This document shows positions 12,558 through 24,656 of a stretch of 64,000 nt of DNA, one piece after another; the stretch's first letter is position 1, and the number at the start of each line of letters is the position of its first letter. The translations under genes and the position numbers were made by a program. The notes beneath the pieces were generated by a model. The model did no database searches. It saw only the letters and a list, made by a program, of their open reading frames with translations, and was not told the DNA's origin. Origin of the DNA: Novakomyces olei (lineage: Eukaryota; Ascomycota; Novakomycetes; Novakomycetales; Novakomycetaceae); contig JADEYG010000012.1 in the NCBI GenBank assembly GCA_016906335.1, forward strand, positions 1,240,501-1,304,500. The letters run 5' to 3'.

Positions 12558-12956
12558 ATCAGGCAGAATATCATGCTATTTCAAGGTCAAGCCGAGCCAA
12601 GTCACAACTAGTGATATTGAATCGAAATTATGTAGTCGTGTATGTAAATGAAATTTCGCAATGTAAACCACATTTTTTTTTGGTTCTAGCTTCGGGTTTG
12701 GGTCCCATTGAAAGAGCCCGTTTTCATAAATGCAAAACTATTATTACTAATAAATCAAGTTCTGCTTTGAACCAAAACGCGCTGTACTGACAAGTGTGCA
12801 ATATACAAAGAATTCATATAATCAAATATACCATTATTCCTGTTTCTTCAAAAGCTAACTCATACACGTATTACCCTCATCAATCTGATATCCATACCAG
12901 AACCAACGATCTATTTGCTTTTACTTTATTTTGTTATCCCCTGAAATGCCATTGCC
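12558..12956. other. Intergenic, convergent 3' ends of CPS1 and NOB1
   Basis: AT-rich, no supported frame or repeat. Confidence 0.6.
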
Positions 12957-14384
12957 TTATTTTCTCCGTCGAGCCCGATTAGGATCACGTCCCATACCAA
13001 TTTGAATCCTGGTAGAATGTGAGCGCGCGCCTGTTAAAAGACCTGGCATCCAATCAGGATCATCGAAACTAGCCGAAGCCAATCGGGACTGCTTATTCTC
13101 CCAGTTAGCGTGTTTTTGAGCCCGCTGGTACTCGACCTGATCTTCTGAGAGAATAGGGTTTTTGCTACCCTTTTGATTACTTTGCCCCTGCCTGGGTTTC
13201 GGTAAAGAGTATACATTTCCTCGATTCCTCCACTGCATATTCCGTTTTAAATGAACGTTAAAAGTACCATCACGTTCGGTGGAGACTGAAGTGCGTAACA
13301 GCGTTGCGTTTCCGCAAGAAGGACAAAACCTTTTGCTCATATCCCGAGTAATCTTAAAGCACGCATGACAGCGCAGTACCCACGTCTTTACCCGTGCAAT
13401 TCTCTCCCCACCGTCAACAGAGACTAGATTTAGTCCGATTTGAAGTGCGATATTTTGCATAGCAAAGTCACTAGTAGCAATAGCAACTTTCATAGTAGAC
13501 ACTTGCTTTCCACTTATGGCTTCTCCAGAGCCAAGAGTATCACGCTGTTTATGCTTGCCTATATTAGACGGTGTAATCCATTCAGACCCAGAATTATCTT
13601 CGTCTGATGAAGAATCTGTCAAGGATGTAGAGCCGTCTTTGGGAGTATCACCGGTAGGTCTCGCACCACCGTCTTGTAACGTACCCATAGTATGATTTGA
13701 TTGTTTTATTGTGGTCTCCTGCTCTTTTAATAAAGGCGATCCAGTAGCATTTGTAGTTGGATCATACAGCTCTGAATTTGGGTTATCGCCTTCTTGATCT
13801 TTGTCGTTTTCTTTTCCCCTTAAATCGCCACTAAAAGATTTTGCCTGCGAGTCTTTGTCGATATCAGAATCCTCATTCTTGCCAGATAATTCTGTCGCTT
13901 CACCAAATTTTGACTCTTTGATACTGACTTTCTCCATATCCTCTTCAAGCCGGGCAGGTGGTTTGCCGTTCAATCGTTTCTGACCTGGCTCATTACGAAG
14001 TCGCCAATCGCCATGATTCAGACGGCATTCTTCCTGGTAACAAAGAGCTAATAGATCTAAATCAGTGCCAGATAGCACTTGCAAATCTCCAGTTTTGCGA
14101 GCAAAAGTTTTGACAAATTCAATACTCGCCGGGCTTGGTCTCTCCAGAGAAAATGAATCGGCGGCTGCAGCTATTTGCAGTTCAAAGGCCTTCTTAGTTT
14201 GAGCGTCTTTTATCTCTGCTACAACTTGAGGCGTCGTTACAATACGCCGTGACCGTGCCCTTAGAGTCTGTAACGAGTTTTTTATGACAGGGCCAGTATC
14301 GATTATTAAAGTATCGATCGGTACAGGCGGCCGATGGCCACCGTCTGTCGAAGTCATTTTAGGCTCTGTAAAAAAATACTTCAA
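12957..14384 (-). CDS. NOB1: 20S-pre-rRNA D-site endonuclease Nob1
   Basis: PIN-domain nuclease that cuts 20S pre-rRNA at site D to make 18S rRNA during late 40S maturation. The frame is 475 residues; the second Met (residue 10, MTSTDGGHR) at 14357 may be the true start. The PIN domain is about 22-130 with LIIDTGPVI (catalytic Asp), VVAEIKD (Glu/Asp) and LSGTDLDLLAL. A long acidic, low-complexity middle follows, then the zinc ribbon RCHACFK...FCPSCG at about 365-395 and a basic C-terminus (GRDPNRARRRK). Domain order and length match Nob1. It is a single exon, unusual among its intron-rich neighbours. Confidence 0.93.
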   Translation of the reverse strand: MKYFFTEPKMTSTDGGHRPPVPIDTLIIDTGPVIKNSLQTLRARSRRIVTTPQVVAEIKDAQTKKAFELQIAAAADSFSLERPSPASIEFVKTFARKTGDLQVLSGTDLDLLALCYQEECRLNHGDWRLRNEPGQKRLNGKPPARLEEDMEKVSIKESKFGEATELSGKNEDSDIDKDSQAKSFSGDLRGKENDKDQEGDNPNSELYDPTTNATGSPLLKEQETTIKQSNHTMGTLQDGGARPTGDTPKDGSTSLTDSSSDEDNSGSEWITPSNIGKHKQRDTLGSGEAISGKQVSTMKVAIATSDFAMQNIALQIGLNLVSVDGGERIARVKTWVLRCHACFKITRDMSKRFCPSCGNATLLRTSVSTERDGTFNVHLKRNMQWRNRGNVYSLPKPRQGQSNQKGSKNPILSEDQVEYQRAQKHANWENKQSRLASASFDDPDWMPGLLTGARSHSTRIQIGMGRDPNRARRRK

Positions 14385-14811
14385 GACTGCATTCTAATTT
14401 ATTTTCTTTTTTATTTTCCTGTTATTTTTAATTATCTATCTATCTATTTATTATCTTCTAATTTTTAATTTTTAAATTTTAATTATATATTTATTTATCT
14501 ATTCATTTATTCCTTATCTATTTTTCTCATTCTGTTCTTTTTTCCTTGTTACTCTTTCTCTTTCTCTTATTTAATGTATGTTTTTGACAATGAAGACAAG
14601 AATAAGGGATTGGGAATCTGCTGTACGAGAATCATATAGTATTATTGCAGCTATAATAACGCTATATAATAAAGCACGGAGACAAGATTGACATGTATGA
14701 AGTCAAACTTCCGGCAGTGCGTCTAGCGTAGCAATGACCACGCCCGGCCAGCAATAAAATGGAGCTAAAGAATGAAACTGCCTTTTACTGATTTGCAACG
14801 GATAGACGGTT
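14385..14811. other. Divergent promoter region NOB1 / fasciclin gene
   Basis: About 430 bp, strongly pyrimidine-biased on the plus strand near 14395-14575 (many CTAT, TTTAT and CTTTCT runs). No gene is seen. Confidence 0.5.
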
Positions 14812-17130
14812 ATGCATTTCTGCCTCAGTCTGATTCTCCTCTGGTTACAGGCAATAGCTGTTGCTGCCAACAGCAAGGTCACAGATCTGCTGTACTCGAA
14901 CAAATCATTTTCTCCGTTTATAAGGCAGTTGCAACGGCATCGGCTCCTGCCGTACATTAACACGCGTGAGGATATCACTGTTCTTGCCCCGCTCGATTAT
15001 GATACGGGCGATGTCTCTCGAGACCGAGTGCTCTACCATCTGGTCCCCTTTGCCTGGCGCCTTGGCGATACTACGAACTCGACCGGTTTTGCTGTAGAAT
15101 CGCTACTGGACCGTAATGCCACTGGTCAAAGTGAGCGTGGAGTCGGCGTTAGAACCGACGGTCAGCGGCTGAATAATAAGGCCATTATTCATCAAGATTG
15201 GAGTGCTTCAAACGGGTACGTTCAGGTCATTGAGTCTGCTCTCTCTGTGCCCACAAATTCTACGGAATTCTTACACGAATTGGGACCCGACTACTCGCTG
15301 TACCGATCCATGATGGCAAATGACGTCAGCATTGGGCAGAGTACGCTTTTCATTGTCAATAATACCGCCTTCAATTATAACGAGATTGAGGTAAATTTCC
15401 TGCTGCACAAGGATGCAGGCAGTAAAGCCCGGTCGGCTATTATAAACAGACACATTGTGCCCGGAGAAATACTCTGGCAAAGTGAAATCAAAAGCAGGCC
15501 TGCTCTCGCCTCCCGAGCAGGGAAACTACGTGTCCATAAGCAAACAGGCAACGGGGATGCGAAGGGCGATTTGTATATTGAAAATGCTCAGATTGTAGAG
15601 ACCGATCTCATTGCCCGTGACGCAGTTTTCCACGTACTCGCTGGCCCTTGCATTGCTTACAAGTTTGGTGTTTACGATTACTTGCACGGCATGAACGCGT
15701 CCGTTTTTGCTCGTGTTTTACATAAAAGCTCTGCACGTGATCGTGCGGGCGATCGCAGCATATCCAAGATCGTTGCTGCCCTTCATGATGGAGAGGCAGC
15801 ATCAAGCCAGATTAATACGGAACGAGCTTTACGGTATATACTAAATGTTCCAGAGCAGACCCCATCTGCCTTTGAAGGACTTGCTCGATCTTGGCGGGAG
15901 TCGCCTCGACTAGGTGGCGACTATGAGCGAGTTGGAATAGTCATCAAGGACGGTAAACTGCTACAAGTTGCAGGTCAACGCGTAACTGCCCAGTCTAGTG
16001 TGGGCGACACTACGATAGCCATAATCAGTGGTCAATTAGAGTCTCCTCCCTCACTGGCCGATGCGTTACGGGCGCGTTCTAATGTCCGTTTGACACGCGA
16101 TTTTCTACAGGGCGGGGATGTGTTGCACGATTTAGACGCGTGGCATAACGTGACACTGATCCTGCCGACGGACGAGTATTGGCATCGGCTGGGAATGATG
16201 AGGCAATATCTTTTTGCGCCAGAGAGACAGAGCCTTGCTCGTGATTTTGTGCTAGGCTTTGCCTTAAACAAAGCAATTTATATGAAGGAAATGGGTGTGA
16301 GTGGGTATAGCGACGAGGCAGTATTGCGGTTAAACGGGAGGGAAGCAAAGGTTTCAACAAGCAATTCTAATAGCCGCACCAATAGCCAACTGGCGCTAGA
16401 CAATCAGGCCTTTTCCTCTGTGGAGACAGACATTTTACTCGGCAATGGCGTCATGCACGTTGTCGAGGGTAACGAGTTCCCGACCAATATTTCCCAAATT
16501 TTGCCCTTTGACTTCAGGGTTAATAGGTCAGAATTGCTAAGGGCTTCTGATTGTGGGCTCTTTGTGGACGCTTGTCGATATTTCGGACTGGATGCTTTTA
16601 TCGATGGCCACCCAAGTACGGCTGCGATTGTCTTGGCGGTAAAAGATACACTGCTTTTGCCTTACTTGTCAGCCCTGACGGATTCGCAATTAGAATACTG
16701 GTTAAAATTGCATTTCTTAAAGCCTGTAAACGGCTCAAATGACTTTGTTACGATAAATGACAAGAGCGATATTAATGTAACAACAGGCACAGGCGACTCA
16801 AAATCAAACGGGGCCGTTTCTATAAGAGGAGCAGAGTGTTCATTAGTGCGCAAGATTATTGATCAAGGTACCGCGACCGATGGCGGGCAAGTTTACGTGC
16901 TGAACAAGCCGCTTGAAGGCACATGTGTGCCCGCTGTCGTATATCGCTGGAGCATATGGGAAATTATTGGCATTATTGTAGGCAGTTTTGCAGTTATACT
17001 CGCAATTGGATTGTTGGGGGTTAAATTAAATCCTCGCGTTCGGCGCTTGTACTTTTCGAAACTTCAGAGGCGCGTTGTTGAAACGGTACCTGACGAGCAG
17101 TCGCCTTTGTTGCAAAATGCATCATCTTGA
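14812..17130 (+). CDS. Fasciclin-domain membrane protein, Fsc1 / YLR001C-like
   Basis: A 772-residue single-pass membrane protein. A signal peptide covers about residues 1-19 (LSLILLWLQAIAVAANS). The lumenal part carries several FAS1-type units, seen as ITVLAPLDYD near residue 55, VFHVLAGPCIAYKFGVYDYL near 275, VTLILPTDEYWHRL near 450 and FVDACRYFGLDAFI near 585, with NxT/NxS sites. One transmembrane helix near residues 725-748 (IGIIVGSFAVILAIGLLGVKL minus its first residue) is followed by a short basic tail ending DEQSPLLQNASS. The tail contains EQSPLL, an acidic-dileucine (ExxxLL) motif used for AP-3 sorting to the vacuole. S. pombe Fsc1 is a vacuolar protein acting in autophagosome-vacuole fusion; this supports, but does not prove, the same role. 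Confidence 0.8.
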   Translation: MHFCLSLILLWLQAIAVAANSKVTDLLYSNKSFSPFIRQLQRHRLLPYINTREDITVLAPLDYDTGDVSRDRVLYHLVPFAWRLGDTTNSTGFAVESLLDRNATGQSERGVGVRTDGQRLNNKAIIHQDWSASNGYVQVIESALSVPTNSTEFLHELGPDYSLYRSMMANDVSIGQSTLFIVNNTAFNYNEIEVNFLLHKDAGSKARSAIINRHIVPGEILWQSEIKSRPALASRAGKLRVHKQTGNGDAKGDLYIENAQIVETDLIARDAVFHVLAGPCIAYKFGVYDYLHGMNASVFARVLHKSSARDRAGDRSISKIVAALHDGEAASSQINTERALRYILNVPEQTPSAFEGLARSWRESPRLGGDYERVGIVIKDGKLLQVAGQRVTAQSSVGDTTIAIISGQLESPPSLADALRARSNVRLTRDFLQGGDVLHDLDAWHNVTLILPTDEYWHRLGMMRQYLFAPERQSLARDFVLGFALNKAIYMKEMGVSGYSDEAVLRLNGREAKVSTSNSNSRTNSQLALDNQAFSSVETDILLGNGVMHVVEGNEFPTNISQILPFDFRVNRSELLRASDCGLFVDACRYFGLDAFIDGHPSTAAIVLAVKDTLLLPYLSALTDSQLEYWLKLHFLKPVNGSNDFVTINDKSDINVTTGTGDSKSNGAVSIRGAECSLVRKIIDQGTATDGGQVYVLNKPLEGTCVPAVVYRWSIWEIIGIIVGSFAVILAIGLLGVKLNPRVRRLYFSKLQRRVVETVPDEQSPLLQNASS

Positions 17131-17531
17131 GAGCGATTTGGTATTTGATTTACTTTAATCTTTTATTATCGCATCTAATTTCACGGTCTCTCGTCGTCAT
17201 TGTGTATTTTTATTAAAGTCATTTCCTTTATTATAATGTTTTTGTTCAACGGATAGCCATTGGAGTATTTAGATTCGAGCATAGTAATGCATAGCATTTG
17301 CATTTAAATGTTTAATACCTGTTTAAATGTGCTCTTCAACAAATCGTTCTCGTTTCCTCCTGTACGTGTATAAAAAGAAACTTGTCAGGGTTAGGGTTAA
17401 TATGGCGTAGACAAAGTTTAAATAAAAAGTATCCACACAAATCGTAAAAGAGGCACATTTAGCACATCGTTCGGCAACTAGACTAATACTATGCTCAATT
17501 AGCTGCTCTAATAATACACCAATTACCGTGT
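17131..17531. other. Intergenic upstream of MTQ2
   Basis: About 400 bp holding a telomere-like tract at 17383-17400. A minus-strand open frame across it (17323-17712) overlaps MTQ2 exons and is a shadow. Confidence 0.6.
17383..17400. promoter_or_regulatory. Telomere-like promoter tract upstream of MTQ2
   Basis: TGTCAGGGTTAGGGTTAA, ending 132 bp before the MTQ2 ATG. Similar tracts sit at matching distances before other genes in the window, so a Tbf1-type binding site is proposed; this is inference. Confidence 0.4.
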
Positions 17532-18463
17532 ATGCTTCCGACCCCAAACTATGATCATTTACGACAGCGGTGCTACAATACGGTTTATGAGCCAGCCGGT
17601 AATCTAATTTATTTTCCTGCGTAAAGCTGCTGACCCTTTGTAGAAGACACATTTGTGCTGTTAGACGCGCTCGAAGCTGATTGCCTTTTTTTACAGAATC
17701 GTTTCTCATCATTGCTGCCCCGAATTCCGTTGGTTGTTGAAATTGGGTACGGTAGAAATATATTAGATTTTAACATACAGATCAGGTTCAGGCGTCGTTG
17801 GTGCTTTTGTACAGGCAATTTTGAAGCCCACGAGTAAGTTGTTCGCAACTTTTGTTTCTCCAATTCTTGTACTAGATATTTCTTTTCGATGAATTTTTTG
17901 AACAAAAAAAGAATGAATAAATGAACGAACGAATATTTTTCGATTTATGATTTTTATAAACTAATGTTTTTGATTATGAATTTATTTTTAACGATTCTTT
18001 CTGTTGGACGAGCTGAACAATAGTCACTTTTTGCACGGACATAAATGGGCAAGCTTGCCAGGCAACGCGTGAAGCGTCTACTGTAAATTGTGTGAACGAG
18101 TATCTTTGCCCTATACAAACTTATTTGTTATCGGGGTTAAGGACCCCCGTGGGAATTGACCTTCTTATATTTAATCCCCCTTATTATCCTACAGAGGAGG
18201 CAGAAGTCGATCACGAGGGAGGCATTGCCGCCGCTTGGGCCGGAGGTTTAAGAGGAATTGCTGTATTGCAACAAGTTTTGGATAACGTGCAAGACATTTT
18301 GTCTGACAATGGAGTTTTCTACACTGTGGCCGTGGCACAAAATAAACCGTATCAGATTATTGAGTCTCTAAATCTGAAGCCGGGAATTTTTGCCACACTC
18401 TGCCTGGATCGGAAAGCAGGACGGGAGCATTTATACATTATCAAAATTTGTAAACAAGACTAG
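17532..18463 (+). CDS. MTQ2: eRF1 glutamine N5-methyltransferase catalytic subunit
   Basis: SAM-dependent enzyme that, with Trm112, methylates the GGQ glutamine of release factor eRF1. Four exons: 17532-17598, 17644-17746, 17781-17833 and 18024-18463; introns are 45, 34 and 190 nt. The product is 220 residues (yeast Mtq2 is 221). The start MLPTPNYDH and VYEPAEDTFVLLDALEAD match the family N-terminus across intron 1. SAM motif I VEIGSGSGVVGAF (about 54-66) appears only after removing the 34-nt intron. TDINGQACQAT begins after the long intron. The catalytic NPPY is at 125-128, and EHLYIIKICK ends the protein. Every join keeps phase. Neither exon 1 nor exon 3 is visible as a long open frame, so a simple ORF scan misses this gene's first half. 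Confidence 0.93.
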
Positions 18464-18819
18464 ACTTAAATGGAATAAATTGACGATATTGAAATAAAAA
18501 GGAATTAATGGTAGTAAAGTTTTAAAATACAGAAAACGTGTTTTGGAGTACAGGATTATCCCAATATTCTACAACATCTAGTAAAATCTCCAAAATATAA
18601 TTTTTATTTTTTTACGTCTGGCTTTAATTGCAACGCCGATTATTGGCCACATATCCAGAATGATCAAACACGTCTCAGTCTGTACTTAAACAGGTGACAA
18701 GCCCGGCCACCATTCAGAGAAATTTTTGTTTATACTTTTTTCACACGAACATTCTATATTACAGAATTGAAGGAATTCTATTAAATTATTTAAAATTATC
18801 GGATAATGTAATGACAGGC
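18464..18819. other. Intergenic, convergent 3' ends of MTQ2 and KRI1
   Basis: AT-rich with no supported gene or repeat. Confidence 0.6.
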
Positions 18820-20798
18820 TCATTGGGGCTGTCCGAATACCCTTTGTCTCCATTCCTTTAATCGCTTTTTCTTTCCGTATTTCTTCTTGTCATTCTCACG
18901 CAATTCCTTTGGCCGATAAGGATGCAGTTTCTTGAGACCAATAAGCTCGTTGAGATCAGCGTCGTCCGCGTTCAAAATATCTATAGCATCCAGGCCAAAA
19001 GAATCCGGATCGGATTTAGCATACTTGAACCTCGTTACCAAATCGCCACCGATAACGTCTTCATAATTTAATTGATACTTATCCGCGACAAATTCACGTA
19101 GCTTTCGTTTCTTCTCTCTCGACTCCTTCTTACTCTGCTTGCCAGCCTCTGAACGATTGCCCACCACAATGTTTGCTTCATCAGCTTGCGAATTGGAAGC
19201 AACTTCAGCCTGTGAGTTTGCTCCGCTAGGGTATGAGCCGCCTTCTTCTGCAACAATATCGGAAATATCGATATCATCGTCAAATTTTGGCTTCTTTCTC
19301 TCCTGAGAATGGTAATACGCATCATCAAATATAGCGTTCATTTTTTCGTCAAACTTATTGGGATCAAAATCCTCTTCCAGGTCCAACTTTTTCAAGGTAA
19401 TATCCATATCTTCTCCGGTAATTTTGCGAATTTGTTCCAACTTTTGTAGCAGCTGCTCCTGCTTCAAGTTTTTTAGTCTTTGAATTTCGGATAGTTTTTC
19501 GTCCTTTTCTCGCTTTTTACGCTCATTTCGAGCACGTCTCTCAGCCGAACGCTTGTCATCTTTCCGTCTCAGGGTATCGGGAATATCACGCGGATGAGAA
19601 ACGATCTGGTTCGCTTCAACATTATTTGCGTCCTGATTTTCAAATCGAAAATTATAAGCAGATTCAAACTCTTCGTTATGATCTTCAAAGGATTCATCAG
19701 AAGCAGCTTCATCAACTATTTCCTGGTAAGAGGGGATTCTGTCCTTTGCTGATGATCCGAGCCATTTGCGGTTAATCATAAAATCCATGAGAAACTTGTT
19801 TTCCGTCTCTTTATCGATTGGGTCTAATGCAGAGGGTACTGCTCCGTCCACCATCTGCTCACCAAGCCCTATCAACGGCGCGGTCGCGTCAACCGCTTCT
19901 GCATCAACAACTCCGTCCTTGATAATATCTTTCTCCTGTAAAATTTCCTTTAAATCGTCTTTGCCACTCAGCCATTGTTCCAACATTTGCCGTGATTGTT
20001 TGTCACGTAAACCGTCCAGCAAAAATCTTTTATATGAATTTTCTTCTTCTTGCTCCTCCGCCTCTGTTTTTTTCCGCACGGTTAAGAAATCGTCTCCGTC
20101 TTCCTCTTGTTGCGCCTGATTTCCGTCTGAAGCAGTATGAAAAGCATTACGAACTTCGTCTTTTAATTGCCTCTGTTCTTCGACATGTGTAGAAACCTCT
20201 CCTTCTCCATCTTCATCGTTGGAAACGCCAGATAAGAGATTGCGACGATGGAAGTCTTTAAGATGCATTGGCTTCTCGTCTTTGCCGGAACTGGTCTGCA
20301 CTGTGCCCAGTCTTTTCGCGGCCTCACGTGCCTTTTCCTCAAGCGACTTGAAGTAATCATTTTGAGCTCCATACACGGATGGATCCTTGTTACGAAGAGC
20401 CAGTATAGTATTGAGAATGGCAGCATCTACTGCTGGAGTCACCAAATCTGCGTCAGAGTCCTCGTCTGACTCGGACGAAGACGATTCATCAGAGCCTTCA
20501 CTTTCCGAGCCGTTTCCCAGCTTTTCTTGCACTTGTTTGTTAGCACGTTTCACGGTTTGATTTAAATATCATGGATGCTAAAAGACTTACAGCGATGGAG
20601 TTCTTCCCGTTTCTTGTTGTGCTCGAATCGGCGAGCATAATCCTCATTGACTTTCAATGCAACGCTGTCACCATCAGGCAGGTCGCCTTCATCAAACATA
20701 GAGCTCGCGCCATTTTTGACTACACCGTTCTCCGACTTTGCTGCCTGTCTGGCGGCAGCTTCTTGGGCCTTCTTTGTAGCCGACTTTTTGCGAGGCAT
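18820..20798 (-). CDS. KRI1: Ribosome biogenesis protein Kri1
   Basis: Nucleolar factor for 40S pre-ribosome assembly that interacts with Krr1. Exon 1 is 20798-20591 (MPRKKSATKKAQEAAARQ... ending FEHNKKREELHR) and exon 2 is 20531-18820. The 59-nt intron has GTAAGT and GCTAACAAACAAG. The join gives ELHRLQEKLGNGSESEGS, so the methionine at 20553 lies in the intron and is not a start. The product is 639 residues. The frame is very acidic and Lys-rich, with coiled-coil stretches, and ends with the Kri1 C-terminal block YQLNYEDVIGGDLVTRFKY followed by basic residues KKKYGKKKRLKEWRQ. It matches Kri1 in layout and slightly exceeds yeast Kri1 (591 residues). Confidence 0.93.
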
Positions 20799-21175
20799 GT
20801 GACGCCGACGATACCTCTCTTAGTTTTGCTATTTTTTTAATTTTTAATTTTGATTTTTGATTTTTGATTTTTTTTTTTGAATTTTTTTTAAATATCTACT
20901 AATAGATTTCCATCTAGTACGGTTATTATCTGCCCACTCTTATGACTTATGACACTTTGCGCCAGTCAATTTTATAAGTGATATAAATGATATAATTCAG
21001 AGTAGGCTAAATTATAGAAGAAAATCGGTCGGCAATAAAATGGCAAACAAATAATTTGCCAGTTGAGCGACAAAATTAGGCTCAACAAGCGCAGTAAGAT
21101 AATTTAACAAATAATTTAATAAATAGTACTATTTCCAATCCCTACGTTCTAGAGATTTGCAAGATAGATCTGACA
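20799..21175. other. Divergent promoter region KRI1 / LEU2
   Basis: About 380 bp with a T-rich block (20829-20891, repeated GATTTTT units). I looked for a Leu3-type CCGGNNCCGG element and did not find one. Confidence 0.5.
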
Positions 21176-22763
<1,588 letters not shown>

Positions 22764-23272
22764 ACTTAAAACTGTATTAAATTATATGTAAAAGCAGATA
22801 GTGATATCTAAAAAGTCGAGTTTGTTTAAAAAAACTGCTAATAATTTATGTTGTGAACTGTACATTAACAGATCAAAACAATACTTTAATTCTTATTGTC
22901 AAGGCATTTTGCGACGGACGATACGGCCTGCTCTACTCTGCAAGTATCTTCTCGTTTATCATAACCCAAAAATCCAACGGCTCGTTCTTTGAAAAACGTC
23001 TCAAACCGATTGGCAAACAAAAAAATAGCATCAAACTTTGAACAGCTTAAATGAGCAGTAAAAGGCGTACGACTATATATGTACGAATACCAAAACTTTA
23101 CCTTTGCGCTTTCATGCAAAGATTGCATCACAAAAAATAAACTTAAAATAAATAACCCTAACCCTAAGCATGATTTTAACAATATGATTCCCCGCGATCA
23201 GGAGCACGTGACCAACCGACCATACGGCATTTGATCGCAGTTGCTTTACGCACCCGACAAATCAAAGGCATC
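22764..23272. other. Intergenic LEU2 to PQ-loop gene
   Basis: About 510 bp, AT-rich, with a telomere-like tract at 23153-23167. No supported frame. Confidence 0.6.
23153..23167. promoter_or_regulatory. Telomere-like promoter tract upstream of PQ-loop gene
   Basis: AACCCTAACCCTAAG-type tract ending 106 bp before the ATG at 23273. Confidence 0.4.
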
Positions 23273-24400
23273 ATGACAATGGCGAGCTTGTTTCATGAGC
23301 CAGAAACAACATGCCGGTCATTGGAAGATGTGGACTACCTTAATTTTCGGCTGTCTCTTCTTATCGCTCTTGGTACGAAGGCCGTATTGCCAACCGAATT
23401 AACGTCTTTTTATTAGGCCTGATCGCTTCATACTTGCCACAGCATATTCGCATAATCAAAAGGGGAACGTCGGACGGTATCAATTCATTCTACCTTTTTC
23501 TGGGTGTAACGAGCTGTACCAATGCTTTTTTAAATGTGCTTGTTCTTCAGAATGATGTACTTGGCTGCTGCCGTGAACTGGTACGAGACATACTTGGCTC
23601 CTGATTATATATCGGCTCACCTTTCACATTTTCCCAATCTTAGAGCTTTTACCATTTTCAATACTCCTTTATTTTTAGAGCTTTTTTTTTTCAATGCTCT
23701 TTCCAATGCTAATACTCTAGTCACCGATTCCCTGTTTTGCAGCAACTTTGGGCGTAGTTCAGACCGCTCTTCAGCTCGTTATGTTTACGACAACGCAAGT
23801 ATTTGGACTTGATTTATACTAACCGTCTAAAGGTTCGTACTTTCTATGATTTACTTTGCACGGCCATACTACTTCCCCGTGAGCTCGGACTCGGAGGTCC
23901 CACCAACGCCTGTTTTTGTGCCACGGAGCAGCATGCGCGAATGGCGCCAGGCTATTGTCCTGACAGTCCTGGCCGGTTTTCATTTTACAGTGTTTTTCGC
24001 TGTTTCCTTGTGGTACATGCTGAGTGGACGAGCCCATACGGCTGGCCGCGTATGGGCTGACTGGCTAGGTGGCTCTGCCATGATACTGGCCGCTTGCCAG
24101 TATGTTCCGCAGCTGCATGAAACGTTAAAGCACAAGCACGCAGGCAGCTTGAGTATTTTGACCATGCTGATACAGACGCCGGGCAGCTTTGTTTTCGCTT
24201 ACAGTCTCTGGAGAAGGGAAGATACGAAATGGTCGAGCTGGATCATGTTTGTGGTTACGGGCTCATTGCAAATGATCTTATTGCTACTCTGTCTTTGGTA
24301 CACTTACCGCGAAAAGCATCGCAAACGAAGCCCTTCGCCTTCACGGGAGCGGGAGCAAGAACAAGTGGATCTCTTGGAATCGGAGACTGGACGGCAGTAG
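23273..24400 (+). CDS. PQ-loop repeat membrane protein
   Basis: Seven-helix protein of the PQ-loop (SWEET/cystinosin-related) superfamily. Four exons: 23273-23372, 23417-23580, 23721-23794 and 23833-24400, giving 301 residues. PQ repeat 1 reads LIASYLPQHIRIIKRGTSDG (joined across a 44-nt intron) and repeat 2 reads ILAACQYVPQLHETLK with QTPGSFVFA. Exon 3 gives SPIPCFAATLGVVQTALQLV. To keep phase into exon 4 (FVLSMIYFARPYYF), the 38-nt third intron must begin GCAAGT, a GC-AG intron, with ACTAACCGTCTAAAG at its end. The C-terminal tail is charged (Arg/Ser/Glu-rich, about 275-301). PQ-loop proteins export basic amino acids or other solutes from vacuoles, but this subgroup's substrate is not evident. 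Confidence 0.85.
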
Positions 24401-24656
24401 GCGTTTTGAGCAGCGTCGTCGTTTGTAAAGTAGGAAAAAGTATGTACAGTGTAAAAAGCAAGCTACTCAATTCAGTCTATCGCTTTTTATAATTAAAACA
24501 GAAAGCAGACTGTTCATTCCTGTGCAATGTAGTATGGTGTTGTCACACTTTTGCCTTTAGATCGATAGTATATTTTCCTAATGATAATTGATGGAATAAA
24601 ATGTATATTTGCTCATAGCTTATCAATATATTATTGCTATTTGTCATTATTACTAT

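Noticed and set aside
20532-20553. Start MKRANKQ for KRI1
   Set aside because: It lies in the 59-nt intron; the splice gives HRLQEKLGN from the exon at 20798.
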